The notes: a model not told the origin generated them from the letters alone. Shown: positions 27,102 to 36,987, numbered from the stretch's first letter. The stretch is DNA of 64,000 nucleotides from Variovorax sp. PBL-E5 (GCF_901827185.1 NZ_LR594672.1:248001-312000); one strand, 5' to 3'. A program made the numbers and translations.

Positions 27102-27677
27102 ATGATTTGCCCGCAATGCGAGGCTGAAAACACGTTCGCGGCCGCGCGCTGCACCGACTGCGGGAAACCCTTCGGTCCGTCACGCGACAATCGGGACGAA
27201 CCAGCCTCGCGTGCAAGCGAAGTCGCACCGGCATCCAACGTGACGCGTCCCAGTTCTTCAGCGTCACCAGCCGAGGTGCTAGGCCAGCCGCAGAACCTCG
27301 ACTGGCTCGTCCGCTATGCGCTCTGGGGCATGCCTGTCACGTATATCGGCTTGGTCGCAGCATCCGCGTTTGGGCTGAAGCCGCCAATGCTTGTTTTCAA
27401 GGTGCTCCTTGGAGGCGGCGCTCTATGGCCGTTGCGCGCGTTGCTCAAGAAGGAACCCAGCAACGAGCGCGCCCTGGTCGCAAGAAAGTTCGGGCGCATC
27501 CAAATGGCCGTGATGCTCGCCGCAGAACTGACCATGATTCCCTTCATGTTTGTGTTGCCGGCCCAATCTTGGTTGTTGGTCGGGGGAATCTTTTTGCTCG
27601 TGGCTTTCGGTGTGCATCTTGTAGTCGGTGTCATAGGCACACGTCGCCTCAGAGGCTTTGCACAGCTCGGCGGATAG
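27102..27677 (+). CDS. Zinc-ribbon membrane protein
   Basis: 191 residues. An N-terminal zinc ribbon (CPQCEAEN...CTDCGKPF, two Cys pairs in the first 25 residues) is followed by a Ser/Pro-rich linker, then four hydrophobic helices from about residue 70. AGGAG lies 13 bases before the ATG. This is a common bacterial layout (a cytoplasmic zinc ribbon tethered to a membrane bundle) without a fixed role. Confidence 0.75.
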   Translation: MICPQCEAENTFAAARCTDCGKPFGPSRDNRDEPASRASEVAPASNVTRPSSSASPAEVLGQPQNLDWLVRYALWGMPVTYIGLVAASAFGLKPPMLVFKVLLGGGALWPLRALLKKEPSNERALVARKFGRIQMAVMLAAELTMIPFMFVLPAQSWLLVGGIFLLVAFGVHLVVGVIGTRRLRGFAQLGG

Positions 27678-27769
27678 CTCGCTGGCGCTGGCGGCGACGA
27701 ATTGCTTGCGCGGACGCCTCCAACCGGCCAAGACCGGACCTTCGACCCTACCCTCTGACTTCTCAAAAC

Positions 27770-28204
27770 ATGAGCCAACTCTGCACCTTCGCGGGCGTCC
27801 GCATCGCTCTCCCCAACGGCTGGGTCGACATCAGCGACGACATGCCCGAAGGAACACCGCCCACCCTGGCAAAGCCGGAAGGGGTCGGGGCACTGCAGTT
27901 CTCTGTAGGACGGTATCTTTCCGGCGCCAACCCACAAGTCAGCCCGGACGACCTTGACGCGATGCTCAAGGAGTTCGCCGACACACGTTCTCTTGGCGTG
28001 GCTGCGAACGTCGAACGAGGCAAGTCCGCGAGCCACTATGTCGGCGGGAGCTTCCTGCATGCAGGCGACGTGATTCGCGCCTGGTACTTGACCAACGGCT
28101 CCGACGTGGCACTTGTCACCTACGTGGCAGCCGCTGAAAGCGGCGATGCCGCGGGCGAGCTCGCTGACGCGGGCACTATCGTCAGGTCCGTTGATTTCGG
28201 CTGA
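27770..28204 (+). CDS. Hypothetical protein
   Basis: 144 residues from the ATG at 27770; the frame is open upstream but is a shadow of the previous gene. It reads FAGVRIALPNGWVDIS near the start and ALVTYVAAAE near the end, a pattern of small proteins (DUF1795/PsbP-like fold) that pair a beta sheet with a final helix. The fold call is tentative. Confidence 0.6.
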   Translation: MSQLCTFAGVRIALPNGWVDISDDMPEGTPPTLAKPEGVGALQFSVGRYLSGANPQVSPDDLDAMLKEFADTRSLGVAANVERGKSASHYVGGSFLHAGDVIRAWYLTNGSDVALVTYVAAAESGDAAGELADAGTIVRSVDFG

Positions 28205-28258
28205 ACGTCAAAGGGCAAGATGCGGCCACAACCGGCCCTTCATCCGCATTTCCTATTC

Positions 28259-28795
28259 ATGCCGAACATCGAAGACTTTTCATCGTTGAGCACGGAAGAG
28301 TTGGTGCAGGCTTTGTCCATCAGCCTGTACGAACCTCCCCTAAATCGCCTTCGAGAAACCTTGGCATCGCGGCCTGAGGTTTTTCGTGTGCTGACGCTCG
28401 TACTCGACTTCGATACCGAGGTCTCGATGAGCGGGATTCTCGGATTCTTGGAAAATTCCACCGGCCAGTGGCTCAGCGAGACCATTGAAGCCTTCGACCT
28501 CATCAGTGCCAACGAAACCGCCGGCATCCTTCGCCGCGTTCACCAGGCGATGAATCGACATGGCATAACCCCAACGACCTTACGTTCCGAAGTGAATGCC
28601 GGAACGCTGTATGACGTTGTTTCGTTCGGCGAGCTTCATGGAGCGAAGAGCCAGGCCATGTCTCGCGAAGTGATGCAGATTGCCGGCGACCTCTACGTCG
28701 GCAATCCTGGTTCGCAGGAGGAACCTTGGCGCCTGCTCTATGAGTATGTTGAGCCAAGGCGTCAGCAGCTCTTGGATGTGCTTAGTCAGATTTGA
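28259..28795 (+). CDS. DMP19/DUF4375-like protein
   Basis: 178 residues from the ATG at 28259. The central region SGILGFLENSTGQWLSETIE, then AFDLISANETAGILRRVHQA, follows the DMP19 (DUF4375) pattern: G-x-x-x-F-x-x-N-S-x-G, an acidic helix, then A-x-x-I-L. The Neisseria DMP19 is a DNA-mimic protein that releases a repressor from its operator. Whether this relative does so is unknown. It is not next to a repressor gene. Confidence 0.6.
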   Translation: MPNIEDFSSLSTEELVQALSISLYEPPLNRLRETLASRPEVFRVLTLVLDFDTEVSMSGILGFLENSTGQWLSETIEAFDLISANETAGILRRVHQAMNRHGITPTTLRSEVNAGTLYDVVSFGELHGAKSQAMSREVMQIAGDLYVGNPGSQEEPWRLLYEYVEPRRQQLLDVLSQI

Positions 28796-29290
28796 CTCCG
28801 GCCAGGCGACGAACTGCAACAGCCGCTTTGGGGCAACGGCTACTTCCGCTATGGGCCTGCCCAGAAGTACGGCGCCGAGAAACCGGATGTTCGAGGCGTA
28901 TGACGGGTTCGTGCCCGTTGCCGTCGCAGCTGTACCTCGACATCGGAGACAGCTATCCGCCACCTAGCGGTCAAACAAGCATTACCGCGTCATTGCCCCG
29001 CGCGCACTTGCGCTGCCTGAGGCACCGCTTGCGAGGTCGTACTTTGACGCCCTGGTTATCGCAGCCGACTGCCGATGCGCGACCTGGAGGGCCAAGGTAC
29101 CGGCCGCCCAGGTTGGTCAGTTGGGCAGCCGTAAGTTGCCGACGTGGATGCCTTGCGCCGTCGCCGGCAAGAAGTCGGCGCACTCGTTAATTTGTGCCAC
29201 GACGAGCGCTCATCAGGGTGCGCAGGGGCGCGCCGTCCTGTATACACTGCCGCCACCAGAAGAACGAACGGCCCATCGAGCCCTAGCTGA
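28796..29290. other. Intergenic region without a recognisable gene
   Basis: 495 bp. Short frames on both strands are Arg/Pro-rich and unlike the neighbours. No strong hairpin or repeat was seen. It may be the remains of a decayed gene. Confidence 0.4.
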
Positions 29291-29953
29291 ATGCAGAACT
29301 CAGGCGAACAAGCGAAAGCGCAGGGCCAAACCGCCACGCAGATGGACCAGGGCGCTGAGGCGCCAGTCCAGGATGGTGGGGTGCCATCCCAATCGTCGAC
29401 CGAGCAGGCCGGTGCGTCCACTGCGAAGCCAAACTTGGCCGCAATCGCGGTGGCGACAGCAGTCGCTTTGGTGGTTGTCTATGGCATCTTTCAGGGCTGG
29501 TTTGGCACCAAAGTGACCCCCGCAAGGCTGGCAGGCACCTGGGAGTGCGACGGCCAGGGCCGGCCCATGTACGAGTTCGACCCCGCCGGCACGTACACAC
29601 AGTCGACAATTGGCGACCCGAATTCGTCCGACTCGGCGAAGCGGGCCAGCATGGAGGTCAAAGGAACGTTCGCCATCTCGGGCGGTGAGGTGACCATGAC
29701 CCCAAAGCGCGTGCTCGCGGCGGTAGAGCCCCAAGACCTCCCTCTGTTTGCGCCGGCCATGCGGTCCGGGGCCATCCGCCTTCTTGGCAGCAACACCTTC
29801 GAGATTCTTCCTGGCCAGGGCAGCACCACGATGAGTGCAAAGCTTTCCGACAAGACACTGACCTTCCGGGTGACCCGGCGCGTCGACGCTCGAGGTTCGG
29901 TGGTCAATCCGCCCGCGGGCGCCTGGCAGCCATTTGAGTGCACCAAGGGATAG
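29291..29953 (+). CDS. Membrane-anchored hypothetical protein
   Basis: 220 residues. A Gln/Gly-rich N-terminal 45 residues precede one transmembrane helix (LAAIAVATAVALVVVYGIF). The periplasmic part begins with LAGTWECDGQG, a lipocalin-like start (G-x-W), and continues as beta strands. A final Cys (FECTKG) could pair with the first. Function unknown. The next gene starts 55 bp downstream. Confidence 0.65.
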   Translation: MQNSGEQAKAQGQTATQMDQGAEAPVQDGGVPSQSSTEQAGASTAKPNLAAIAVATAVALVVVYGIFQGWFGTKVTPARLAGTWECDGQGRPMYEFDPAGTYTQSTIGDPNSSDSAKRASMEVKGTFAISGGEVTMTPKRVLAAVEPQDLPLFAPAMRSGAIRLLGSNTFEILPGQGSTTMSAKLSDKTLTFRVTRRVDARGSVVNPPAGAWQPFECTKG

Positions 29954-30008
29954 CCCGTCGAGGGCTTTTGGTCTTCAAGAATCAATGAAACAAGCAGGAG
30001 GAGCGTTC

Positions 30009-30767
30009 ATGAGATGTTTGGCTTTAGCGGCATCGTTGCTGCTGGTGAGTTCGTTTGCGGCCGGTCAATCGCGAGTCCCTGAGAAACTGCGGCGCAGCGC
30101 CAGTCCCGAAGCCATTGCGGCCCTGTCGGAGGCTTCCGGAGAGAAGCCGGAGGTCATCAGGGCCATCCAAATGTTCAGGACGCAGCTTGAAAGCATCCGC
30201 GCGACGCGGGAAGACGAGCTCGAATTCAGCCGGGAAGAGGTCGCGGAATTTCATCGAAAAAACCCGAACTTCAAGCCCGACAACGCCGACCAACTTCTGC
30301 TGGTTTGCTTCGACTGGAGGCCTGTTGCTCAGCAGGTTTCTGACATAGTCCCCTGGATACTCTTGCTTAGTTCCTATGGGCCTTGTTTCGAGCAGGGGTC
30401 CGCGAGTGCATACGTGGTCAATCGTGCCTTGGTCAAAGTCGCGATTTTCAAAATGCGAGAGCTCGCGCCGAGCAGCTGGTCGACTCCCTGGCCAGGGGAA
30501 AAAATCGACCGAGTCGAGAGCTATATCTTGGGAAGCAACAAGAAGAACATCGAATTGCTCGCCGAACTGATGCGCAAGGAAGCGGTGGCTGCCATGTCCC
30601 CCGCCCAAAAGGCTGCGCATGAGAAAAGCGAGCAAGCTCAAAAGGCGGCAGGGCGCGCGAACATGTGCCAGTTCATGAAGGCAACAGTCGACCAGGCAAT
30701 CAAGGCAGGTGATAGAGCTTCGGCCGAAAATACGCTTGCCTCGATGTCGTTGCACGGCTGCAAGTAG
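30009..30767 (+). CDS. Secreted hypothetical protein
   Basis: 252 residues. The start at 30009 is set by CAGGAGGAG (29995-30003); the frame is open to 29934. Signal peptide MRCLALAASLLLVSSFAAGQ. The mature protein is helical, with Cys at LLVCFDW, GPCFEQ, ANMCQF and a C-terminal GCK. The C-terminal 70 residues are Lys/Ala-rich and may form a coiled coil. No family recognised. Confidence 0.7.
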   Translation: MRCLALAASLLLVSSFAAGQSRVPEKLRRSASPEAIAALSEASGEKPEVIRAIQMFRTQLESIRATREDELEFSREEVAEFHRKNPNFKPDNADQLLLVCFDWRPVAQQVSDIVPWILLLSSYGPCFEQGSASAYVVNRALVKVAIFKMRELAPSSWSTPWPGEKIDRVESYILGSNKKNIELLAELMRKEAVAAMSPAQKAAHEKSEQAQKAAGRANMCQFMKATVDQAIKAGDRASAENTLASMSLHGCK

Positions 30768-31058
30768 TACCAGCGCTGAAGATGCGTTGCCTACAGGGCA
30801 GTCCTCTTCGCGCTGATGACGAATGGCCAATACCTTGATTTCCCGGCCTGGAATGAGGATGGCAGGCGCTGCTGCCCTTCGTACATTGCGCGGCATGGCA
30901 TCACAAACCCGCCGGAGCGATGCAGCATCGAATGGCGCTACCGGGCATCGCAGCGCGTGCATCCGCACTGGCGCCGCCTCCGCGCCATAGGAGCCCGAGC
31001 TCGGCGGCTCGTCCGGAAGCTGGGAACCCGCCCCGCGTGCCGAACTGCGAGCAAGCTG

Positions 31059-31763
31059 CTAGCCGAGCCGCCCCTCCTGCGCACTTGCCAGCACGCGAGC
31101 CTTTGCAAGGTCGAACTCCTCTGCCGTCAGAATGCCGTCTGCGTGCAAGTTCGCCAGTTGCTCCAAGCGCAACATCATCTTGGCGGTTGCATCGCTAGCC
31201 ACCGCGTTGGCTATTGACTCGGGTTTTGGGCGCATCAGGCTCTGAAGCTCGGGGCTGCTAGATGCCGTTATGAAATCGAAAGCGGTTCTTCCAGTGCTGT
31301 CAGGATGGTCGGGCTTTGCGCCGGCTTCGAGAAGAAGCGGGATGCAAGAGAGTGCCTGTTCCGAGACGGCGTATTGGAGAAAGCCGCGCCCTGTTGGCAG
31401 TTCGTCGTATGGGTGAACTCGCCCGGCCTGCAGCGCAGTGCGAATGACCGAGGGGACGTCATGTTTCAGCGCGTCGCGAAAGTCCTCGATGGCGGATAGC
31501 TTCTCGGTACTCAATGCCGTGCCGTCACCATAGCTGACCGGCGGGATGTCCTTCGTGCCCCCGCGCCCGCCGAACACCATGAAAATGGCCCCGGTCACAG
31601 CCGCGGCGCACGCTGCGAGCAACAGGTTTTGTCGGTCCTGCATGAGGCCGATGTTGTTGACACGACTGCCGTAGCCCGTCGCTACGCTCGGGTCGAACAC
31701 GAAGAGTGCATAGCCCCCGACCAAGACCGCACCAATGAACAGCAGCACTCCAAATGCCTTCAT
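31059..31763 (-). CDS. Ankyrin/SHOCT-domain membrane protein
   Basis: 234 residues. Two N-terminal transmembrane helices (VLLFIGAVLVGGYALFVF and LLLAACAAAVTGAIFMVFGG), then an ankyrin-like segment (about 105-165, with LLLEAGAKPDHPDSTGRTA), then a C-terminal SHOCT domain (LRLEQLANLHADGILTAEEF). SHOCT domains are short oligomerisation motifs often seen at the ends of membrane proteins. The stop of the upstream gene is 18 bp away, so the two form an operon. Confidence 0.78.
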   Translation of the reverse strand: MKAFGVLLFIGAVLVGGYALFVFDPSVATGYGSRVNNIGLMQDRQNLLLAACAAAVTGAIFMVFGGRGGTKDIPPVSYGDGTALSTEKLSAIEDFRDALKHDVPSVIRTALQAGRVHPYDELPTGRGFLQYAVSEQALSCIPLLLEAGAKPDHPDSTGRTAFDFITASSSPELQSLMRPKPESIANAVASDATAKMMLRLEQLANLHADGILTAEEFDLAKARVLASAQEGRLG

Positions 31764-31781
31764 CCGGCTCTCCCGTGGTGC

Positions 31782-32279
31782 CTAGACCGCAGCCGACGGG
31801 ATGAGCCTGGCCGCAACCGCATGCGCCTTTGTCGCCAAGAAAATCCCCACCGCCAGCTCCCCGAACCCAATCATCCCGTCGATGTGCATCCAAGGGTCCA
31901 TCGTCGTGATGGGCTGCCCGTTGGCAATCACGATGGCGCACAGCGACAGGTACTTCAGCACTGCCGGCAACGCCTTGATGGCAATGACGAGCAGCCCGAG
32001 CACCACGCAGGCGACGACCAGGGCCTGCTGGCTCGGAAGCTGTAGCTTGTCTTCAAACCTCGTCTTCGGAACCAAGCGGTGCGCGACGGACATTGGAAAC
32101 AGCCATAGGAGCGCGCCGGCTCCGACGTAGAGCCCGGCCACCAGATACGGCACCCACACGGCGTCCGGGTTATTCGACGCCTTCAGCGCCTGGGCGATGG
32201 CGAACGCCTGGAACGCGGAGATAGCGAGCCAGATTGCGAACAGGCGAGCGGCAAGGCCGACGATTTGCTGTGGAGTCAT
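31782..32279 (-). CDS. Four-helix membrane protein
   Basis: 165 residues with four hydrophobic helices (about 8-30, 44-64, 85-118 and 135-160). No family motif. It is first in a two-gene unit with the ankyrin/SHOCT gene. It is divergent from the 32487 gene, so 32280-32486 must hold both promoters. Confidence 0.7.
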   Translation of the reverse strand: MTPQQIVGLAARLFAIWLAISAFQAFAIAQALKASNNPDAVWVPYLVAGLYVGAGALLWLFPMSVAHRLVPKTRFEDKLQLPSQQALVVACVVLGLLVIAIKALPAVLKYLSLCAIVIANGQPITTMDPWMHIDGMIGFGELAVGIFLATKAHAVAARLIPSAAV

Positions 32280-32486
32280 GAGCTGGCTTGCCGAAGTGAG
32301 GGGCGCATGTTGCGCAGACGAGTTACTGCTGGTAACATAAGGTTAGCACAAAAGTACCCACTGCCGGTGGCGAGTGCGCTCAAAAGAATGGAACGGCGGT
32401 ACTCCCTACGGGAGGCGCTTCAGGAGTCGAGGGCTAAGGCACGTGCCGGGGACTACCGGTCACGCGCCGGGTTGGAGGAAATCGCG

Positions 32487-32879
32487 ATGCAGACTTGGGC
32501 GAAGGTGCTCGATTGGATTGGTGTTGCCTGCTTCGGAGTCGGCGCGCTTGCCATGGCCCGCTACCCGCAGGCCTCTCCATGGGTCATGGTGATTCATCTG
32601 CTGCCCTTCGGCGCAGCGCTGATTGCCTTCCGGCCAGACTCCTCGCGCGTTGCCGTTGTAGGAGCGCTGGCGCTCAATGGGCTGTGGCTGGCAGGACTGG
32701 CCGCGGCTGTCGCTTTCGTCCTGTGGTCGCTTAAGGCCCGGGAGAGCCTGTTCATCGCCGTCTTCATCGCGGTGATGGCGACACCGTGCCTGCTCAACAT
32801 CCTCGCGCTGATGTCATCCAAGAACCGAGCGGTAGCGGGCGAGTCGGCTGCGCACACGAGCTTCGCGGCGGCGGAATGA
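32487..32879 (+). CDS. Small integral membrane protein
   Basis: 130 residues from the ATG at 32487, preceded by GGAGGA (32474-32479), which decides against the longer frame from 32265. Four hydrophobic helices fill the sequence. The stop touches the next possible start (32876/32879). Function unknown. Confidence 0.65.
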   Translation: MQTWAKVLDWIGVACFGVGALAMARYPQASPWVMVIHLLPFGAALIAFRPDSSRVAVVGALALNGLWLAGLAAAVAFVLWSLKARESLFIAVFIAVMATPCLLNILALMSSKNRAVAGESAAHTSFAAAE

Positions 32880-32959
32880 TGTCGCGACAAGGCTCATTCT
32901 GGTGCCCGCCAGCGCGTTTTCCTCTGGCCGCATGCTGGCGACGTGAAAGTCGTGGCGCG

Positions 32960-33922
32960 ATGTGTTTGATTGTTCCCGCCCTGGCGGCACTCGTCCTGTT
33001 GTCCAGCGCCGGCGCAGCAGTGGCCGCTTCCGAAGACATCGCTTTACGCGGCTGCTGGCGTAGTCAGCAGGTTCGAGTCACCCTGGCTGACGGAACGCAC
33101 CGCGAGCAGAACGGCGACTGTGTCATTGAGTACGACGGTAGTCGGGCTCGGTCGACGTGCCACGGCAGTAACGGAAAGACGGAGACTCTGTCGAGCTATG
33201 TGCCATCCGGGCCAGGGCAGTTGCGGGTGACAACCCTCGACCCAGTAACCGGTCAGCCGAAAGGTCCAGCCTCTGAGCTGAACTATCGTATCGAAGACGA
33301 ATGGCTTCTGTTTGAGCGCCAACTCCCGGCTTCTGCTCAGGCGAGCCCAACGGGAAAGCAGCCGGTTTCGTTGAAGTCGGTGTCAATCCGAGTCTCGTCA
33401 GGGACGACGAAGGGAACGGAGTGCCGGCCCCGCGGCGAAAACCCGCTGCGAGTGGGGCGCATGCCGACAAGTTCGCTGCTCTTGACACTGCCCACTGGCT
33501 GGAAGCCATGGAACGTCGACCCGGCGACCGACAAGAATCTTGGACCGGCAGTCAACTCGAACTTCTTCGTCGGTGCCTTCGTTCCTCAGAGTGCAAACTT
33601 CGGGTCCTCGGGTCCGGTTCAGTTCGTGCTCGTTCTGGACGACACGCGCTATGGGCCGATACCTGTGCGGCCAGCCCAGTTTGCCGATGTAAAGAAGCGA
33701 TTCATCGGCGAAATGCCTGGGTCTCGGCTGAGTTGCGATGACCAAGACCGAGTATGCGCCAGTCTGCGAACTCCAAATGGCGCAACCACCTATACCGAGC
33801 TAGTCAATCTAAACGGGCGCGTGGCCATGGTCACTGCTGCCTCCCAGAACGATTCCATCGACACGCTGCGGAGGTACGCCGCGCGATTTGTGGAAAGACT
33901 GCGACTCGACAACCAACGTTGA
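32960..33922 (+). CDS. Secreted hypothetical protein
   Basis: 320 residues if it starts at the ATG 32960, where a signal peptide begins (MCLIVPALAALVLLSSAGAA). ATGs at 32876 and 32879 overlap the previous stop and would add about 27 residues before the signal. The mature part has an N-terminal beta-rich domain with Cys (GCWRSQQV, GDCVIEY, STCHGS), then a second domain from about residue 170 (LTLPTGWKPW) ending in ARFVERLRL. Function unknown. It may belong to a plus-strand operon ending at 36962. Confidence 0.6.
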   Translation: MCLIVPALAALVLLSSAGAAVAASEDIALRGCWRSQQVRVTLADGTHREQNGDCVIEYDGSRARSTCHGSNGKTETLSSYVPSGPGQLRVTTLDPVTGQPKGPASELNYRIEDEWLLFERQLPASAQASPTGKQPVSLKSVSIRVSSGTTKGTECRPRGENPLRVGRMPTSSLLLTLPTGWKPWNVDPATDKNLGPAVNSNFFVGAFVPQSANFGSSGPVQFVLVLDDTRYGPIPVRPAQFADVKKRFIGEMPGSRLSCDDQDRVCASLRTPNGATTYTELVNLNGRVAMVTAASQNDSIDTLRRYAARFVERLRLDNQR

Positions 33923-33988
33923 TGCCCCGGACGCTCTAGCGCCGAACGGGCCCTACTCACAAAAACACTGAAAGACTGAGGAGCGAAT

Positions 33989-36109
33989 ATGACCATGGAG
34001 CAGGCTGGCTCGCTGCTGCCGCTGTTGATATTCCTCGCGCTGATTGCCGGTTGCGTGTGGCTGGTACGTCGGTCGGCACGCCAAAGGGAGGCTCGCGGAG
34101 AGAGGCTCCACGGAACGAGAGGCTGGCTCGGCTTCTTTCTTGTCGCTTCATTCGTCCTTTCGCCGCTGATAGGTATTGGCACGCAATTCAGGAACTTCAC
34201 CGAGGCGGAGGCGCGCAACCCCGCGCTCGTGGAGCTTCCAAGCTATGTGCAATACAAGGCTTTCTGCTGGTGCCTGATGCTGGGCATGATTGTCTGGCAG
34301 GTCTGGATGGCCAACCGGCTTCGCACGAGGTACGAGCCGGAGAGCGTGACCCACGCCAAGCTCTTTCTTGCCCTAAGTCCGTTCGTCATGTACCTCGGCG
34401 ATGTGGGCGCTGCCTGGGCGTTCCTCAACGTGAACGCCGCGGGGGAGGGCGCTGCTCAAACGGTTCGCGGCTTCATTTCAAGCTTCCTCTGGTTTCTGTA
34501 CTTCACGAACTCGGAGCGAGTAAAGAACACCTACTTTGGTGCCAAGCAGGCCGGGGACCTTGAGCCGCTCGAGTCTCTGCGCATGCGAGCACGTGGCCGG
34601 AAAGCGCTCGAAGACCGTCGAGACCCTGTGTTCGCCGAGGCCCCGTTGGCTGCGTTGCCGACGCCGGAGCAGACCGACACGCCCGCAGCAGACGCAGCCG
34701 AGCAGGTCTGGTGGTACGCAGAAGGCGAAAACAGGAGCGGTCCGCTGTCGGCAGTGCAGCTCGAGGAGCTTGTGCAGGCGGGCACCATCAGCATGACCAC
34801 GCTGGTTTGGCGCGAAGGGCGCCTGAGCTGGAAACCCATGCAGCACATCCCGGAGCTGGCCAAGGGCCGGGCTGCGCCGGCCGCGGACGCTGAGCCTGGA
34901 TTCCTCAGGCAAGCTAGGTTACGCGAACGCGCCGCCGGCGCGCCGCTGTGGACCGCAGCAATCATCTTGGCCGTGGTGCTGGTCGCGTTCGGCCTGGCCT
35001 TCCATCTGCCTGAGAGGGCGTCGCTGGCCTATGCGCTCGGAGTCGGCCTTGGCACGCTGCTGCTGCCAGTCGCGGTCGTCGTCATTTTCTCGCTCTGGAG
35101 CGACTACCCCAGCCAGCGCAAGAACCTGAAGGTCTTCGTCGGATGCTGCACGGTGCTGCTCGCAACCTCGGGCGCGACCACGCTCATGACACGCGGCTAC
35201 GTGGAGCGTTGGCTCAATCGGGACCAGTTGACGGCGGAGGACCACCGTTCTCAGGCAATCAAATGTGTGCAGCTGCGCGACCTGCGATGCCAGGAAGCCA
35301 GCTGGCGCGAGTACGTACGGCTTCGACCCGACGACGCCTTCGGCGCCGCGCGCCTGGGCATGGTCCTGAACTTGCGTGACAAGCACGAGGAAGCCATCGT
35401 TCACCTCAGGAGGTCGTTGGACCTCGGGGAGGGTGCGTACGACCTCTTCGCGTTCTACGCCGACAGCCACGAGAAGCTGGGCCACACGGGCGACGCCATC
35501 GAATGGTCGTACAAGGCGCTGTCCGTGGCACCGAGCCTGGTCGACGTCAGAGGGCGCTTAGCCAGCCTCCTGCTCAAATCGAAGCGGCCCTACGAGGCGC
35601 TGTCTCTCCTGCAGGCCTACGACAACCAGTTGGAAGCAAAGGGCGTCCGGCCGTACTTCGTGGCGCAACGGATTTCCATTGAGACGGCTATCGACCAGGC
35701 CGAACCAGAGAAGACCTTGGAGCGCGCGGCGCTGCGGTTGCCGGCCTTCAGTGGTCACTTCTTCGCGCCAGTGACCCTGGGCTCGAGCAAGCCGCGGGCT
35801 TTCATGGTCGACACCGGCGCCAGCCGGACGAGCCTGAGCGACGCGATGCTGCGTGACACGAAGGTCGTCTACCGGGTGACCGAGCCGCAGGTGAAGATGC
35901 GGACAGCCGACGGCAGAGTAGTGCTGGCACGAGGCATCGTCATCGAGTCGATGAAGGTCGGGCCCTTCGAACTCAAGAACGTGCCAGCAATCGCGTGCGT
36001 CGATTGCGCCTCGCTGCTTGGCCAAGCGAGCTTGGCCCATTTCGACATGCAATCAGCGCGAGCGCAAGGGGTTGAGTTCCTGCTCCTGGCGCGGCGCGGA
36101 CCTCAATAG
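33989..36109 (+). CDS. DUF2569-GYF_2-TPR-aspartic protease fusion protein
   Basis: 706 residues with an unusual domain string. Four N-terminal helices with RGWLGFFLVASFVLSPLIG (DUF2569-like, about 1-170); a GYF_2/DUF4339 domain (WWYAEGENRSGPLS...LVWREG, about 240-295); two more membrane helices (about 325-390); TPR-like helices (about 425-540); and a retropepsin-like domain with FMVDTGASRTSLS (catalytic DTGA, about 605) to the end. The last part resembles the TIGR02281/clan AA aspartic proteases found in proteobacterial membranes. It probably lies in the inner membrane with the protease in the periplasm. Substrate unknown. Confidence 0.8.
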   Translation: MTMEQAGSLLPLLIFLALIAGCVWLVRRSARQREARGERLHGTRGWLGFFLVASFVLSPLIGIGTQFRNFTEAEARNPALVELPSYVQYKAFCWCLMLGMIVWQVWMANRLRTRYEPESVTHAKLFLALSPFVMYLGDVGAAWAFLNVNAAGEGAAQTVRGFISSFLWFLYFTNSERVKNTYFGAKQAGDLEPLESLRMRARGRKALEDRRDPVFAEAPLAALPTPEQTDTPAADAAEQVWWYAEGENRSGPLSAVQLEELVQAGTISMTTLVWREGRLSWKPMQHIPELAKGRAAPAADAEPGFLRQARLRERAAGAPLWTAAIILAVVLVAFGLAFHLPERASLAYALGVGLGTLLLPVAVVVIFSLWSDYPSQRKNLKVFVGCCTVLLATSGATTLMTRGYVERWLNRDQLTAEDHRSQAIKCVQLRDLRCQEASWREYVRLRPDDAFGAARLGMVLNLRDKHEEAIVHLRRSLDLGEGAYDLFAFYADSHEKLGHTGDAIEWSYKALSVAPSLVDVRGRLASLLLKSKRPYEALSLLQAYDNQLEAKGVRPYFVAQRISIETAIDQAEPEKTLERAALRLPAFSGHFFAPVTLGSSKPRAFMVDTGASRTSLSDAMLRDTKVVYRVTEPQVKMRTADGRVVLARGIVIESMKVGPFELKNVPAIACVDCASLLGQASLAHFDMQSARAQGVEFLLLARRGPQ

Positions 36110-36134
36110 TTGAACAAAGGAAGCGAGTCCTTCG

Positions 36135-36962
36135 ATGGAAAACATGTTCTTTCCAAGGCTGCGCCGCCTGAGCATTGCGCTGCTCGCGGCGGTGTCGTTC
36201 GCGGCAGCCGCCCAGCAGCCAACGCCAGCTCGACTGCAGGCCGAGATTTCGCGGTGGATGCAGCGCTACGTCAGTGACGAGACTCTGCTCGAGAAGACAG
36301 TGACCAACTCGTACGGGCCGAACCTGGCGCCGCCGAAGCGCGAGGCAGTCAAGGCCATGTTGCGAAGAGTCATGCTGCACGAACGGATGGCGCCATATCT
36401 GACCAGGGTGGTGATGCCGTTCTACGGCAAGCAGCTCGGCGCGGATGAAAGCAAGAACTACGTGCTCGAGGCCGTGGTCGAACTGCAGGTGAAGGGGCTG
36501 CGCCGCCTGCCGACCGAGGTCCATGCGCAATTCCTGCGATACATCCTCGACATGGCTGCGGCCACTCAGCCTACCGTGTGCAAGGCGCTCTTCCTCGGGA
36601 AAATGGGCACCCAGCAGTCCGCCGTCTATGAGCGCCGGTACATGGCGAGCTTGCCGACAGAGAAGTTCGAGGCCGTTCTCGGTATGTACCAGGCGGCAGC
36701 GCTGGCCGAGCTTGATGGCTATCCCGACGTCAAGCCGCTCAACCCGACGCAGGCCAAGGCGGCCGAGAGCGCCTATGCCGTTGCAGTCAAGTCCCGCATC
36801 GCGCGCATGCCGCTAGGGCTGCACGCACGCGTTTCCGCGGACATTGAAGGTGGCGAACCGACTGAGGTGTGCGCGTGGTTCCGTGACACCGTTGGAGCGG
36901 CATTGGACCTGCATGAGCCTTACCTCGGGTGGTATCTCACCCGCTTCATCCAGGCCATGTGA
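36135..36962 (+). CDS. Secreted hypothetical protein
   Basis: 275 residues with a signal peptide (RLSIALLAAVSFAAAAQQ). The mature protein is all-helical, with Cys at PTVCKAL and EVCAWF. It starts 25 bp after the aspartic-protease fusion gene, with AAAGGAAG upstream, so the two are probably co-transcribed and the product could be a partner or substrate. No family recognised. Confidence 0.68.
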   Translation: MENMFFPRLRRLSIALLAAVSFAAAAQQPTPARLQAEISRWMQRYVSDETLLEKTVTNSYGPNLAPPKREAVKAMLRRVMLHERMAPYLTRVVMPFYGKQLGADESKNYVLEAVVELQVKGLRRLPTEVHAQFLRYILDMAAATQPTVCKALFLGKMGTQQSAVYERRYMASLPTEKFEAVLGMYQAAALAELDGYPDVKPLNPTQAKAAESAYAVAVKSRIARMPLGLHARVSADIEGGEPTEVCAWFRDTVGAALDLHEPYLGWYLTRFIQAM

Positions 36963-36987
36963 CGGAGCGAGGTGCGCGATGTCGTGT

